Assembly (NCBI GenBank): GCA_900768245.1
Contig: CAAGCE010000158.1
Coordinates: 1 to 25,816 of the forward strand
Origin: Oscillospiraceae bacterium
GTDB lineage: Bacteria; Bacillota; Clostridia; Oscillospirales; Ruminococcaceae
DNA length: 25,816 bases
Reading direction: 5' to 3'
Part shown: piece by piece, positions 1 through 6,610 of the stretch
Layout of the letters: each line of letters begins with the position of its first letter
How positions within the stretch are numbered: the stretch's first letter is position 1
The notes under the pieces: model-generated
The model's database searches: none
What the model was told of the DNA's origin: nothing
What the model saw: only the letters and a program-made list of their open reading frames with translations
Made by a program: the position numbers and the translations under genes

Positions 1-154
1 GAACATAAAAAATCATCGGTCAGAGCAAAGGCAGAACACGTTTTGGTATCGGAAAACACGATACAGAGGTCTGCTAAAACAGACCGCCAAACTGAATATT
101 ATGTTTGCCCCGGCAAACCTTTATCTGGCTGACAGAAAATCTCTGACGGCTTGA
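1..154 (+). pseudogene. Remnant of an IS5-type transposase (C-terminal end, frameshifted)
   Basis: Frame 1 begins EHKKSSVRAKAEHV, and frame 2 continues from about position 55 with RYRKTRYRGLLKQTAKLN and then FAPANLYLADRKSLTA before a TGA at 152-154. This order (a VRA.VEH block, then K.R.RGL.K.TA.L, then ALANL..A.R..L) is the usual C-terminus of IS5-group DDE transposases. The switch of frame between the two blocks means the gene is broken. Only the 3' end lies in the window, so the 5' part may exist to the left. The family call rests on recalled motifs and was not searched. Confidence 0.6.
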
Positions 155-305
155 TAAAGTGCGCCTGCAAGCAGATTTACAGAGGCAATATGCCCGTTAC
201 AGAGCTTTATGCGTTTAACTTGATTTGCGTGATTTTATTGGCGGCATTGTGCGGTGTTGCCCTAAAAGACTTAACCCCGGGATTCCGGACTTAGAAGTAT
301 TTGTT
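155..305. other. Intergenic remnant with no recognisable gene
   Basis: No open frame of convincing length and no ribosome binding site was seen here. It probably contains the end of the decayed insertion sequence, but I could not identify a terminal inverted repeat. Confidence 0.4.
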
Positions 306-363
306 GAATTCTCCGATACTATCATTGTTTAACCACAAAAGGACTGATAGTATCGGAGGATTC
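306..363. repeat. 19-bp inverted repeat with 20-nt loop
   Basis: The arms 306-324 and 345-363 match at 18 of 19 positions (core TCCGATACTATCA / TGATAGTATCGGA). There is no adjacent T-run, so a plain terminator is unlikely. It overlaps the end of the ParA-like remnant and may be a partition or integration-related site, or the end of a small element. Confidence 0.7.
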
Positions 364-501
364 CTCTTCATATCCGAGATATGGTGACGCATCGCCCTGC
401 GGATTAAGGTCAACGATAAGGACTTTTTTGCCCTTCATTTTAAGCTCTGATTCTTTGGTGACATTTTATATTGCAATTTTTACAAGTCCTTACTTGCCCA
501 T
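322..501 (-). pseudogene. ParA/Soj-like ATPase remnant, inactivated
   Basis: Read on the minus strand from an ATG at 501-499, a single frame gives MGK, stop, GLVKIAI, stop, then NVTKESELKMKGKKVLIVD followed by LNPQGDASPYLGY and a TGA at 324-322. The KGKKVL.VDL.PQG string is the typical second motif of ParA/MinD-type P-loop ATPases, and the leading K.IAI is the usual first strand. The KGGVGKT Walker A loop that should lie between them is missing, and two in-frame stops interrupt the reading. The gene is therefore non-functional. Beside a transposase remnant and a dead XRE regulator, it suggests a decayed plasmid or integrative element. Confidence 0.6.
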
Positions 502-572
502 AAGATCATTGCACAGTTTCCCGAAAGCTTCGGACGATACATAAAAATTACTGATGATATTTTTTTAGAGTA

Positions 573-595
573 CAAATAACGGATTATGTTATTTG
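573..595. promoter_or_regulatory. Candidate operator: 8-bp perfect inverted repeat
   Basis: CAAATAAC (573-580) and GTTATTTG (588-595) form perfect arms around a 7-nt spacer. The site lies 31 bp upstream of the start of the small XRE-type pseudogene, the usual place for an autoregulatory operator. Function is inferred from position only. Confidence 0.4.
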
Positions 596-626
596 CGGTT
601 TAACAAAAGTACCATTGGAGGCTTTT

Positions 627-851
627 ATGATAACAATTTATCTTCCAAAGCTGCTGTCCGAGCGGCATATGACATAGGCTGATTTAGCACGTCTGACAGG
701 CATCAGACCTTCGACTATTTGTGATTTGTGCAATAATAACGCAAGCTTTATCAAGCTGCAGCATCTTGACTTGATATGCCAAAAGCTCGGCTGCAATGTT
801 GATGATATTATTTCTTTTAAATGGTATAAAAATACCCTTTTAAGAATGTAA
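627..851 (+). pseudogene. Small XRE/Cro-type HTH regulator with a nonsense codon
   Basis: An ATG at 627 preceded by TTGGAG opens a frame reading MITIYLPKLLSERHMT, a TAG at 675-677, then ADLARLTGIRPSTICDL and LDLICQKLGCNVDDIISF, ending with TAA at 849-851. The whole matches the approximately 70-residue YozG-like Cro/CI helix-turn-helix proteins, in which the sequence after HMT is normally QADLA. One C-to-T change (CAG to TAG) explains the stop. The rest of the frame is intact, so the inactivation looks recent. A candidate operator lies upstream and a strong terminator overlaps the 3' end. Confidence 0.75.
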
Positions 852-877
852 AAATGCTCTTAAAAGGGGTATTTTTT
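831..877. terminator. Bidirectional intrinsic terminator
   Basis: AATACCCTTTTAAGA (831-845) pairs with TCTTAAAAGGGGTATT (858-873) with one bulge. A T-run follows on the plus strand (872-877), and the complementary A-run at 827-832 supplies one on the minus strand. It sits between the convergent XRE pseudogene and alkyltransferase gene. Confidence 0.8.
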
Positions 878-893
878 GCATTTTGCTTGTCAA

Positions 894-1445
894 TTATTTG
901 CGTTTTGTGCGGCAAGCTACAGTTCCTTTCTTCGGGATAAAAAGTCCGCTTATATCAGCTCTTTCAAGTGTGAGGAGGTCGATTTTTTTATCAATTCCGC
1001 CCGCATAACCCGTCAGGCTTCCGTTCGTCCCAACAACACGGTGGCAGGGAATCATTATTGAGATCTCGTTGTGTCCAACAGCACTGCCCACCGCCTGGGC
1101 TGACATTTTTGCAGTGCCTTTTTTCTCCGCAAGCTCATTGGCAATATCTCCGTAAGTAATAGTTTTGCCGTAAGGGATCTTCAAAAGTATATCCCAGACC
1201 GTATGGCGGAAATCCGAGCCTTGGGGGTGAAGGGGAGGAGTGAAATTCGGCTCTTTTCCGCCAAAATAAATGTCAAGCCATTTTTTCGCCTGTTCCAAAG
1301 CCGGGTTTTTTCCTTCGCAGTTTTCTTTGGGAAGATTATCAGCAAAATATTTCTGACCGTAAAACCATAAACCCGTCAGACCGACTTCATCAGCCGCAAG
1401 AAGAATTTTTCCAAGCGGCGAATCATACTGCATTGTATAAACCAT
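894..1445 (-). CDS. ogt: Methylated-DNA--[protein]-cysteine S-methyltransferase
   Basis: This 183-residue enzyme removes alkyl groups from the O6 of guanine by irreversible transfer to its own cysteine. The nucleophile is Cys134 in IPCHRVVG, preceded by the winged-helix DNA-binding region (about 79-125, with IPYGKTITYGDIA) and an N-terminal domain starting MVYTMQYDSPLGKILLA. The position that usually carries the Arg finger (ARAVG) reads SAQAVG, so it is Gln117 here. I recall the same variant in clostridial relatives, so it need not mean loss of activity. The start chosen is the ATG at 1445, because GAGGTG lies just upstream; an upstream in-frame TTG overlaps that binding site. The gene is monocistronic and has its own promoter. 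Confidence 0.93.
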   Translation of the reverse strand: MVYTMQYDSPLGKILLAADEVGLTGLWFYGQKYFADNLPKENCEGKNPALEQAKKWLDIYFGGKEPNFTPPLHPQGSDFRHTVWDILLKIPYGKTITYGDIANELAEKKGTAKMSAQAVGSAVGHNEISIMIPCHRVVGTNGSLTGYAGGIDKKIDLLTLERADISGLFIPKKGTVACRTKRK

Positions 1446-1546
1446 TTTACACCTCAAAAAAATTTATTTGATAAAGTCGCTGACAGCAATACCAAAAATT
1501 ATTTTTATTTTTTGATTTATCCGGCATCTGAACCCAATTCTTTTTT

Positions 1547-1575
1547 AGTATATCATATTGCAGCAAGTAAATCAA
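1547..1575 (-). promoter_or_regulatory. Promoter of the alkyltransferase gene
   Basis: On the minus strand TTGATT (1575-1570) and TATACT (1552-1547) are separated by 17 nt, a good sigma-A type match. It leaves a leader of about 95 nt before the ATG at 1445. Confidence 0.6.
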
Positions 1576-1733
1576 CTAATACTAAGGAAGCACTGATCAA
1601 ATCACGTCTGACAACTTGGCACACATCTGTGGATTGGCTGAATGAGGTTTGACGCTTGATGTCGACAATAAATAAAAATACAGTTTAAATTATCATTTTT
1701 ATTTTGTATTTTGACGAAATTAGCGTACGCTTA
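1576..1733. other. Intergenic DNA between divergent promoters
   Basis: No open frame with a ribosome binding site was seen. The part from about 1584 to 1640 (beginning AAGGAAGCACTGATCAAATC) resembles tails of repeated elements I recall from other genomes, but I find no second copy in the window and cannot classify it. Confidence 0.3.
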
Positions 1734-1762
1734 TTGACACGCTTGGATAAGTATGCTAAGAT
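1734..1762 (+). promoter_or_regulatory. Promoter of the first tetR gene
   Basis: TTGACA (1734-1739), a 17-nt spacer, and TAAGAT (1757-1762). The -10 box overlaps the first operator palindrome, which fits autorepression. Confidence 0.7.
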
Positions 1763-1790
1763 AACAGCGTTATGAGAGTAACAGTGTTAT
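1761..1790. promoter_or_regulatory. Two tandem TetR operator sites
   Basis: ATAACAGCGTTAT (1761-1773) and GTAACAGTGTTAT (1778-1790) are two copies of the palindrome ATAAC-N3-GTTAT, 17 bp centre to centre. They cover the -10 region and transcription start of tetR. The same palindrome recurs twice in the leader of the downstream ABC genes. Confidence 0.75.
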
Positions 1791-1811
1791 CTTGACAGCG
1801 GAGGTGGAATT

Positions 1812-2438
1812 ATGAACGAGGAGAATGAAACACGGGAAAAGCTCTTGAAAAGTGCAATGGCTGAATTTTCCGAAAACGGATATATGAAAGCTTCACTACG
1901 CAAGATATGTGCAGATGCAGGTGTTACAACAGGTGCGCTGTATTTCTTCTTTAAGAATAAAAATGACCTGTTCGCCGCTATCGTTGATACTCCTCTTAAA
2001 GAGCTATGCAGGCTTCTGAATGAGCATTATATGCAGGACGCTGAGGAAATGGCGGGAGATGACCCGGTTGTTATGACCGCTGAATATCACATTGAAACTC
2101 ACGGAAGTATGGAACAGCTTGTTGAGTATATGTATAAGTATTATGATGTTTTTATGCTGATCCTGACTAAAGCTCAGGGTTCTGATTACGAAAATGCAGT
2201 TGATACAATAGTTGATATGACCGAGCAGGGTTTCCGTATTTCAGCTGAAAAGGCTGCAGAAAAAAAGGAAAACTGCCATATTGACGAATATATGCTTCAT
2301 TGGATAACGCATATAAGCGTTGATGCATTTGTTCATCTTCTGACTCATGAAAAAGATGTAAAAAAGGCAAAACTGCATATCAAAAAAGTAATGGAATTTC
2401 TGATAAAGATATGGTTCACTATGATAGTGGAAGATTAA
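1812..2438 (+). CDS. TetR/AcrR-family transcriptional repressor
   Basis: This 208-residue protein has a TetR N-terminal helix-turn-helix at about residues 8-55: EKLLKSAMAEFSENGY, then a recognition segment AGVTTGALYFFFKNK. It is followed by a helical C-terminal ligand/dimer domain with no clear family signature. The start is set by GGAGGT at 1801-1806. It lies just downstream of a promoter overlapped by two palindromes and upstream of an ABC exporter pair whose leader has two more copies. It very probably represses both itself and the transporter and is released by a transported compound. The ligand cannot be told from sequence. Confidence 0.92.
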   Translation: MNEENETREKLLKSAMAEFSENGYMKASLRKICADAGVTTGALYFFFKNKNDLFAAIVDTPLKELCRLLNEHYMQDAEEMAGDDPVVMTAEYHIETHGSMEQLVEYMYKYYDVFMLILTKAQGSDYENAVDTIVDMTEQGFRISAEKAAEKKENCHIDEYMLHWITHISVDAFVHLLTHEKDVKKAKLHIKKVMEFLIKIWFTMIVED

Positions 2439-2596
2439 TACTAATCTTTAATCAACCTATAGACAAATCCTTGGCTGAAATAATCCCACTCTGCGTCAAG
2501 CTCCTTTGACGGGCGGCAAGCCCGCCTGCAGTCGCTTTCCTTGATTGGAATTATTTCATCTGTCGGCTTTGTCTATAGAACGATTAAAGATTAGTA
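2439..2596. repeat. MITE-like long inverted-repeat element
   Basis: The element begins directly after the tetR stop codon. Outer arms TACTAATCTTTAATC (2439-2453) and its exact complement (2582-2596) are followed inward by CTATAGACAAA (2457-2467) and its complement (2568-2578), then by TGAAATAAT and its complement ATTATTTCA (about 2474-2482 and 2543-2551). The centre holds a GGGCGG/CCCGCC hairpin. A related central module occurs inside the inverted-repeat element at 11400-11562. It encodes no protein. It may be a non-autonomous mobile element or a structured RNA that also ends tetR transcription. Confidence 0.75.
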
Positions 2597-2635
2597 TAAG
2601 AAGCCGCCTTATGGCGGCAATATTCAAGACAATAA

Positions 2636-2734
2636 CATAACAATGTTATGTCAGGCTAACTTTTATTGCACCGTCAGAATTTGTCACGTGACAGATGACG
2701 GTAAATTTTATAGTGCCAACATAACGATGTTATG
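2636..2734. promoter_or_regulatory. Operator region of the ABC genes: two palindromes around a third
   Basis: CATAACAATGTTATG (2636-2650) and CATAACGATGTTATG (2720-2734) are two more copies of the ATAAC-N3-GTTAT site. Each is followed by CTAACTTTT, so about 28 bp is directly repeated. Between them lies the perfect palindrome TGTCACGTGACA (2682-2693), framed by ACCGTCA (2670-2676) and TGACGGT (2696-2702), which could bind a second regulator or form a leader hairpin. I could not place a confident -35/-10 pair. A TATAGT at 2709-2714, just before the second site, is a possible -10 box. Confidence 0.65.
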
Positions 2735-2765
2735 CAAAGCTAACTTTTTTAATGGAGGAAAGAAA

Positions 2766-3467
2766 ATGTATCTGGAGATCAAAGATGTAAAGAAAAGCTA
2801 TGGCAGCGATGCAAGCTACATTCAGGTTTTAAAGGGTGTAAGCACAGGCATTGAAAAGGGGCAGATGTGTGTTATCCAAGGCACAAGCGGTTCGGGAAAA
2901 TCTACGCTGTTAAACTGCATAGGCGGTCTTGATACAATGGACAGCGGTTCAGTAAAGGTTGACGGAAAAGAAATTTTCGGATTGAAGCCTGAGAAGCTTG
3001 CCGACTATCGAAAGGAAAATCTCGGATTTATTTTTCAGTTTTACAACCTTATTCCGAATCTTACCGTTGAGGAAAATATTCAGGTATGTGAGTATCTTTC
3101 AGATTCTCCTCTTGATATGGAGGAGCTGCTCACAACACTTGGACTGTCCGAGCACAGAAACAAATTCCCCTCACAGCTTTCGGGCGGTCAGCAGCAGAGA
3201 TGCGCTATCGCAAGAGCACTGATAAAAAATCCAAAGCTGCTTTTATGCGATGAGCCGACGGGTGCACTGGATTCCAAAACTTCCCGTGATATACTTGTTC
3301 TTCTTGAAAAAGTCAACGAAAAATACGGTACGACAATGCTTATTGTAACCCACAACAATGCTATCAAAAATATGGTGCATAAGGTAATAATCGTCAAGGA
3401 CGGACTTATCAAAAAGGATTATCTTAACGAAACTCGCATACCCGCTGCTGAGCTGGAGGATCTGTAA
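2766..3467 (+). CDS. ABC transporter ATP-binding protein (MacB/LolD type)
   Basis: This 233-residue cytoplasmic ATPase energises the permease encoded next. Walker A GTSGSGKST is at residues 39-47, the Q-loop Gln at 91 (FIFQFYNLIP), signature LSGGQ at 138-142, Walker B LLLCDE at 158-163, followed by the D-loop ALDS, and the switch His at 196 (VTHN). These features match ATPases that pair with FtsX-type permeases. The start is the ATG at 2766 with GGAGG at 2754-2758. A longer open frame from 2643 would code through the operator repeats and is rejected. Its stop codon overlaps the permease start by one base (TAATG), implying coupled translation. Confidence 0.95.
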   Translation: MYLEIKDVKKSYGSDASYIQVLKGVSTGIEKGQMCVIQGTSGSGKSTLLNCIGGLDTMDSGSVKVDGKEIFGLKPEKLADYRKENLGFIFQFYNLIPNLTVEENIQVCEYLSDSPLDMEELLTTLGLSEHRNKFPSQLSGGQQQRCAIARALIKNPKLLLCDEPTGALDSKTSRDILVLLEKVNEKYGTTMLIVTHNNAIKNMVHKVIIVKDGLIKKDYLNETRIPAAELEDL

Positions 3468-6433
3468 TGAATAAGGTTTTAAGTAAAAGGCTTCTCCGTG
3501 AGCTTAAATCAAATCTTGGAAGGTATCTTGCACTTGTACTTCTTATAATTATGGGAATGTACATTATCACGTCCGTTGTTTCAGGTGCGGAAACTATCAT
3601 AACAAGAACGGCGGAACACAGCGAAGCAAATAAGATCGAGGACGGTCAGTTCGGTGTTTTTATCTCCCTTACAGATGAACAGGAAAAGGAGATCACAGAC
3701 AAGGGCATAACTCTTGAAAAGCATTTCAGCATTGACGTTACCGCAGAGGACGGTTCAAAGCTCCGTGTTTTCCGAAACAGAAAGGATATTGACCTTATCG
3801 AGCTTGACACGGGCAGACTTGCGGAAAATATGAATGAAGCTGTTGCCGAAAAGCGTTACTGTGAGGAGCATTCTATTTCGGTAGGCGATAAGCTTACTGC
3901 GGGCGGTATTGAATTTGAGATCGTTGGCATCGGCACAACTCCCGACTATGATGCTCCTTTTGACAAATTTTCTGATACGGCGGTTTCAAGTAAAGGCTTC
4001 GGACTTCTTTTTGTTTCCGATGAGCAGTATGACTATATCAGAAACGATACTTCACAGCAGACGGAGGATCTTTGCTATGCTTATATTTTAAACGGAAAAG
4101 CAACTGATGAAGAACTCAAAGATATAATAAAAGGCTTTGAATTCAACTACAAGGACGTTACAGACAAATATTATCTTGAAACGGTTGGCGAAGTACTTCA
4201 GCAGCGTGATGACCTCCGTGACGGTATAAATGAGCTTTATGACGGTTCGCAGGAGCTTAAAGACGGTATGAAGGACCTTTCGGACGGTGCAGATGAGCTT
4301 TATGACGGACTTGGTGAACTTTATGACGGTTCAAAGGAGCTTTCGGACGGAATAGGTGAGCTTGCCGACGGTGCGGAAGAATTGTCCGAGGGATTAAACA
4401 CACTTGATGCTTCGGGTGAAGTGATAGCAGGCGGTTCTTCCGAAATTTTTGATTCACTTCTTGCTCAGGCATCGCAGAGCCTTGCTGCAATGGGTCAGGA
4501 TATTACACTTACCGCAGACAATTATGCCGAAACTCTGGATAAGCTTATACAAATGACTCAAAGTGCTGATCTTGCACAGCTTAAAGCTTCACTTGACGGA
4601 GTAAAAGCCTATGCGGGCGGAACAAAGGAATATGCGGATGGAGTTCATACGGCGGCAGACGGTGCAAATGAACTTTCGGACGGCGCAAAAGATGCTTTGA
4701 ATGGATCTAAAGAGTTTTCCGACGGTGCAAAGGAGGCACTTGACGGTTCAAAGGAATTGGCTGACGGAGCAAAGGACGCATATGACGGTGCTGCCGAACT
4801 TGCTGACGGAGTAAAGGAGCTTAAAACACAGACTGATAAGCTTATTGATGAAGTTTTTGAAGTTGACCTTGACAACCTTATGGCATTTATCAAAAAAACG
4901 GAAAATGTCCGTATCGCAGGTGCAGCGGGCGATGTGCTTATGAACAAGCTTGCTGGACTTGGCGTAGGTGTTATACTTATGATGCTTTTTGCCTATGTCA
5001 TCTCGGTTTTCGTTATTCATCAGATACAGCGTGAGAGCAGCGTTATCGGCGCACTTTATGCTTTGGGAGCAAAGAAAAACGACCTTATCAGACATTACAT
5101 AACCCTGCCGACTGTAATAACTTTTATCGGCGGAGTGATCGGTATGGTGATAGGCTTTTCACCTGTGGGACTTGTTTATCAGATGCAGGATTCATATGCG
5201 TATTTTTCGCTGCCTGAATTTGCACCCGTTTATCCATGGTATCTTATCATTTACAGCGTTGTGATGCCTCCGGTGGTTTCTGTTATTGTGAACACGCTGG
5301 TCATCAACAAGCGTCTTTCTCAGACAGCACTTTCGCTTATTAAAAATGAACAGAAAACTGCACGTTACAGCAGTGTAAAGCTCAAAGGCAAAAAATTTAT
5401 ACGCAGATTTCAGATCAGACAGATGCTTCGTGAGATGCGCACGGGAATAACCGTACTGCTCAGTATGCTGTTTTCGCTGCTTGTGCTTATGCTTGGCATA
5501 GACTGTTATTATCTTTGTGAAAATGTCCGCAAGGATACTATCCGTGATACAAAATACGAGTATATGTATACTCTCAAATATCCCGAAAAAACAGTTCCCG
5601 AGGGAGGTGAAGCCTGCTTTGCAAAATCACTTTCAAAGGAACAGCTTGGCTATAATCTTGACGTAACGATAATGGGTATCGACAGTGACAATAAGTATTA
5701 CAATGTCACGACCCACAAGGGCAAAAGCTTTATTACCGTAAGCAAATCGGTCACAGAGCGTTACGGCGTTACAACAGGTGATAAATTCATTCTTACCGAC
5801 AGCGCAAATTCAATGGACTATGCTTTCACCATCGTAGATACCTGTGAAGAAAGTGCAGGACTTACGGTATTTATGGATATTGACAGTATGCGTGAGCTTT
5901 TCGGCGAAGATGATGATTATTACAACTGCGTCCTTTCCGATAAGCCTCTTGATATTGACGAGGGCAGGCTTTACGGCACAACAACAAAGACTGATATTGA
6001 ACGTTCATCGGCTGTTTTCACCGAGCTTATGATGCCAATGATAGTGATGCTTATTGCTGTTGCGATAATTATTTTCTTTGCGGTAATGTTTCTTATGCTC
6101 AATGTCATGATAGAACGTGCATCATTCGGAATTTCACTTGTGAAAATTTTCGGATATAAGACTAATGACGTGAAAAAACTTTATCTTAACGGAAATGCAT
6201 TGATAATATCATTGGGTGCGCTTATTGAAATACCGCTTTCAAAGTATGCAATTGATAAGGTATTTCCGGTGTTTATCCCGAATATAACAAGCGGAATAAA
6301 TCTATCCTTCCCGATCTATGTTTATCTCATAATTTTTGCCGGGGTAATGGCGGTTTATTTTGCGATCACCGCAATTCTTGTAAGAAAGCTTGGAAAGATA
6401 ACACCTGCCGAGGTGCTTAAAAACAGAGAATAA
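3467..6433 (+). CDS. FtsX-like ABC permease with xxxLxxG repeat ectodomain
   Basis: A 988-residue membrane protein with an N-terminal membrane helix (about residues 18-38), a large outside domain (about 40-485), an FtsX core of three helices (about 490-610), another helix (about 660-685), a second outside domain, and a C-terminal FtsX core (about 850-988). The first outside domain has two blocks of short repeats of the type ELxDGxxELxDG (about residues 245-325 and 378-455), like the xxxLxxG repeats of YhgE/Pip proteins, likely forming long helices. FtsX/MacB-type systems generally act by mechanotransmission or extrusion of amphipathic compounds, so efflux of, or resistance to, an envelope-active compound is plausible. 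Substrate unknown. A terminator follows the stop codon. Confidence 0.92.
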   Translation: MNKVLSKRLLRELKSNLGRYLALVLLIIMGMYIITSVVSGAETIITRTAEHSEANKIEDGQFGVFISLTDEQEKEITDKGITLEKHFSIDVTAEDGSKLRVFRNRKDIDLIELDTGRLAENMNEAVAEKRYCEEHSISVGDKLTAGGIEFEIVGIGTTPDYDAPFDKFSDTAVSSKGFGLLFVSDEQYDYIRNDTSQQTEDLCYAYILNGKATDEELKDIIKGFEFNYKDVTDKYYLETVGEVLQQRDDLRDGINELYDGSQELKDGMKDLSDGADELYDGLGELYDGSKELSDGIGELADGAEELSEGLNTLDASGEVIAGGSSEIFDSLLAQASQSLAAMGQDITLTADNYAETLDKLIQMTQSADLAQLKASLDGVKAYAGGTKEYADGVHTAADGANELSDGAKDALNGSKEFSDGAKEALDGSKELADGAKDAYDGAAELADGVKELKTQTDKLIDEVFEVDLDNLMAFIKKTENVRIAGAAGDVLMNKLAGLGVGVILMMLFAYVISVFVIHQIQRESSVIGALYALGAKKNDLIRHYITLPTVITFIGGVIGMVIGFSPVGLVYQMQDSYAYFSLPEFAPVYPWYLIIYSVVMPPVVSVIVNTLVINKRLSQTALSLIKNEQKTARYSSVKLKGKKFIRRFQIRQMLREMRTGITVLLSMLFSLLVLMLGIDCYYLCENVRKDTIRDTKYEYMYTLKYPEKTVPEGGEACFAKSLSKEQLGYNLDVTIMGIDSDNKYYNVTTHKGKSFITVSKSVTERYGVTTGDKFILTDSANSMDYAFTIVDTCEESAGLTVFMDIDSMRELFGEDDDYYNCVLSDKPLDIDEGRLYGTTTKTDIERSSAVFTELMMPMIVMLIAVAIIIFFAVMFLMLNVMIERASFGISLVKIFGYKTNDVKKLYLNGNALIISLGALIEIPLSKYAIDKVFPVFIPNITSGINLSFPIYVYLIIFAGVMAVYFAITAILVRKLGKITPAEVLKNRE

Positions 6434-6452
6434 TAATTCCGATAAAATAAAT

Positions 6453-6499
6453 GCCGTACACAAAAGCAAAAATCCAACTTTTGTGTGCGGCTTGTTTTT
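6453..6499 (+). terminator. Intrinsic terminator after the ABC operon
   Basis: GCCGTACACAAAAG (6453-6466) pairs with CTTTTGTGTGCGGC (6478-6491), followed by TTGTTTTT. It ends the tetR/ABC region. Confidence 0.88.
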
Positions 6500-6527
6500 A
6501 TCGGCAAGCATTAGTTTGTTAAAAAAA

Positions 6528-6556
6528 TTGACCGGTGTTTTGCAGCGTGATATAAT
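6528..6556 (+). promoter_or_regulatory. Promoter of the EamA-type permease gene
   Basis: TTGACC (6528-6533), a 17-nt spacer and a perfect TATAAT (6551-6556). Confidence 0.8.
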
Positions 6557-6610
6557 GATCTAAGGGCAGCATATACGGACTGCGAATTTTTTTAGACACA
6601 GGTGATTTTT

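Noticed and set aside
2597..2620. GCCGCC-TTAT-GGCGGC hairpin as a terminator
   Set aside because: The stem is only six pairs and is followed by AATATTC, not a T-run. It is at most a small structural element.
2643..2765. N-terminal extension of the ABC ATPase frame
   Set aside because: It would encode the operator palindromes and has no ribosome binding site. The ATG at 2766 has GGAGG and gives the family's normal start.
4257..4947. Minus-strand Ser/Pro/Ala-rich frames inside the permease gene
   Set aside because: They are antisense readings of the xxxLxxG repeats.
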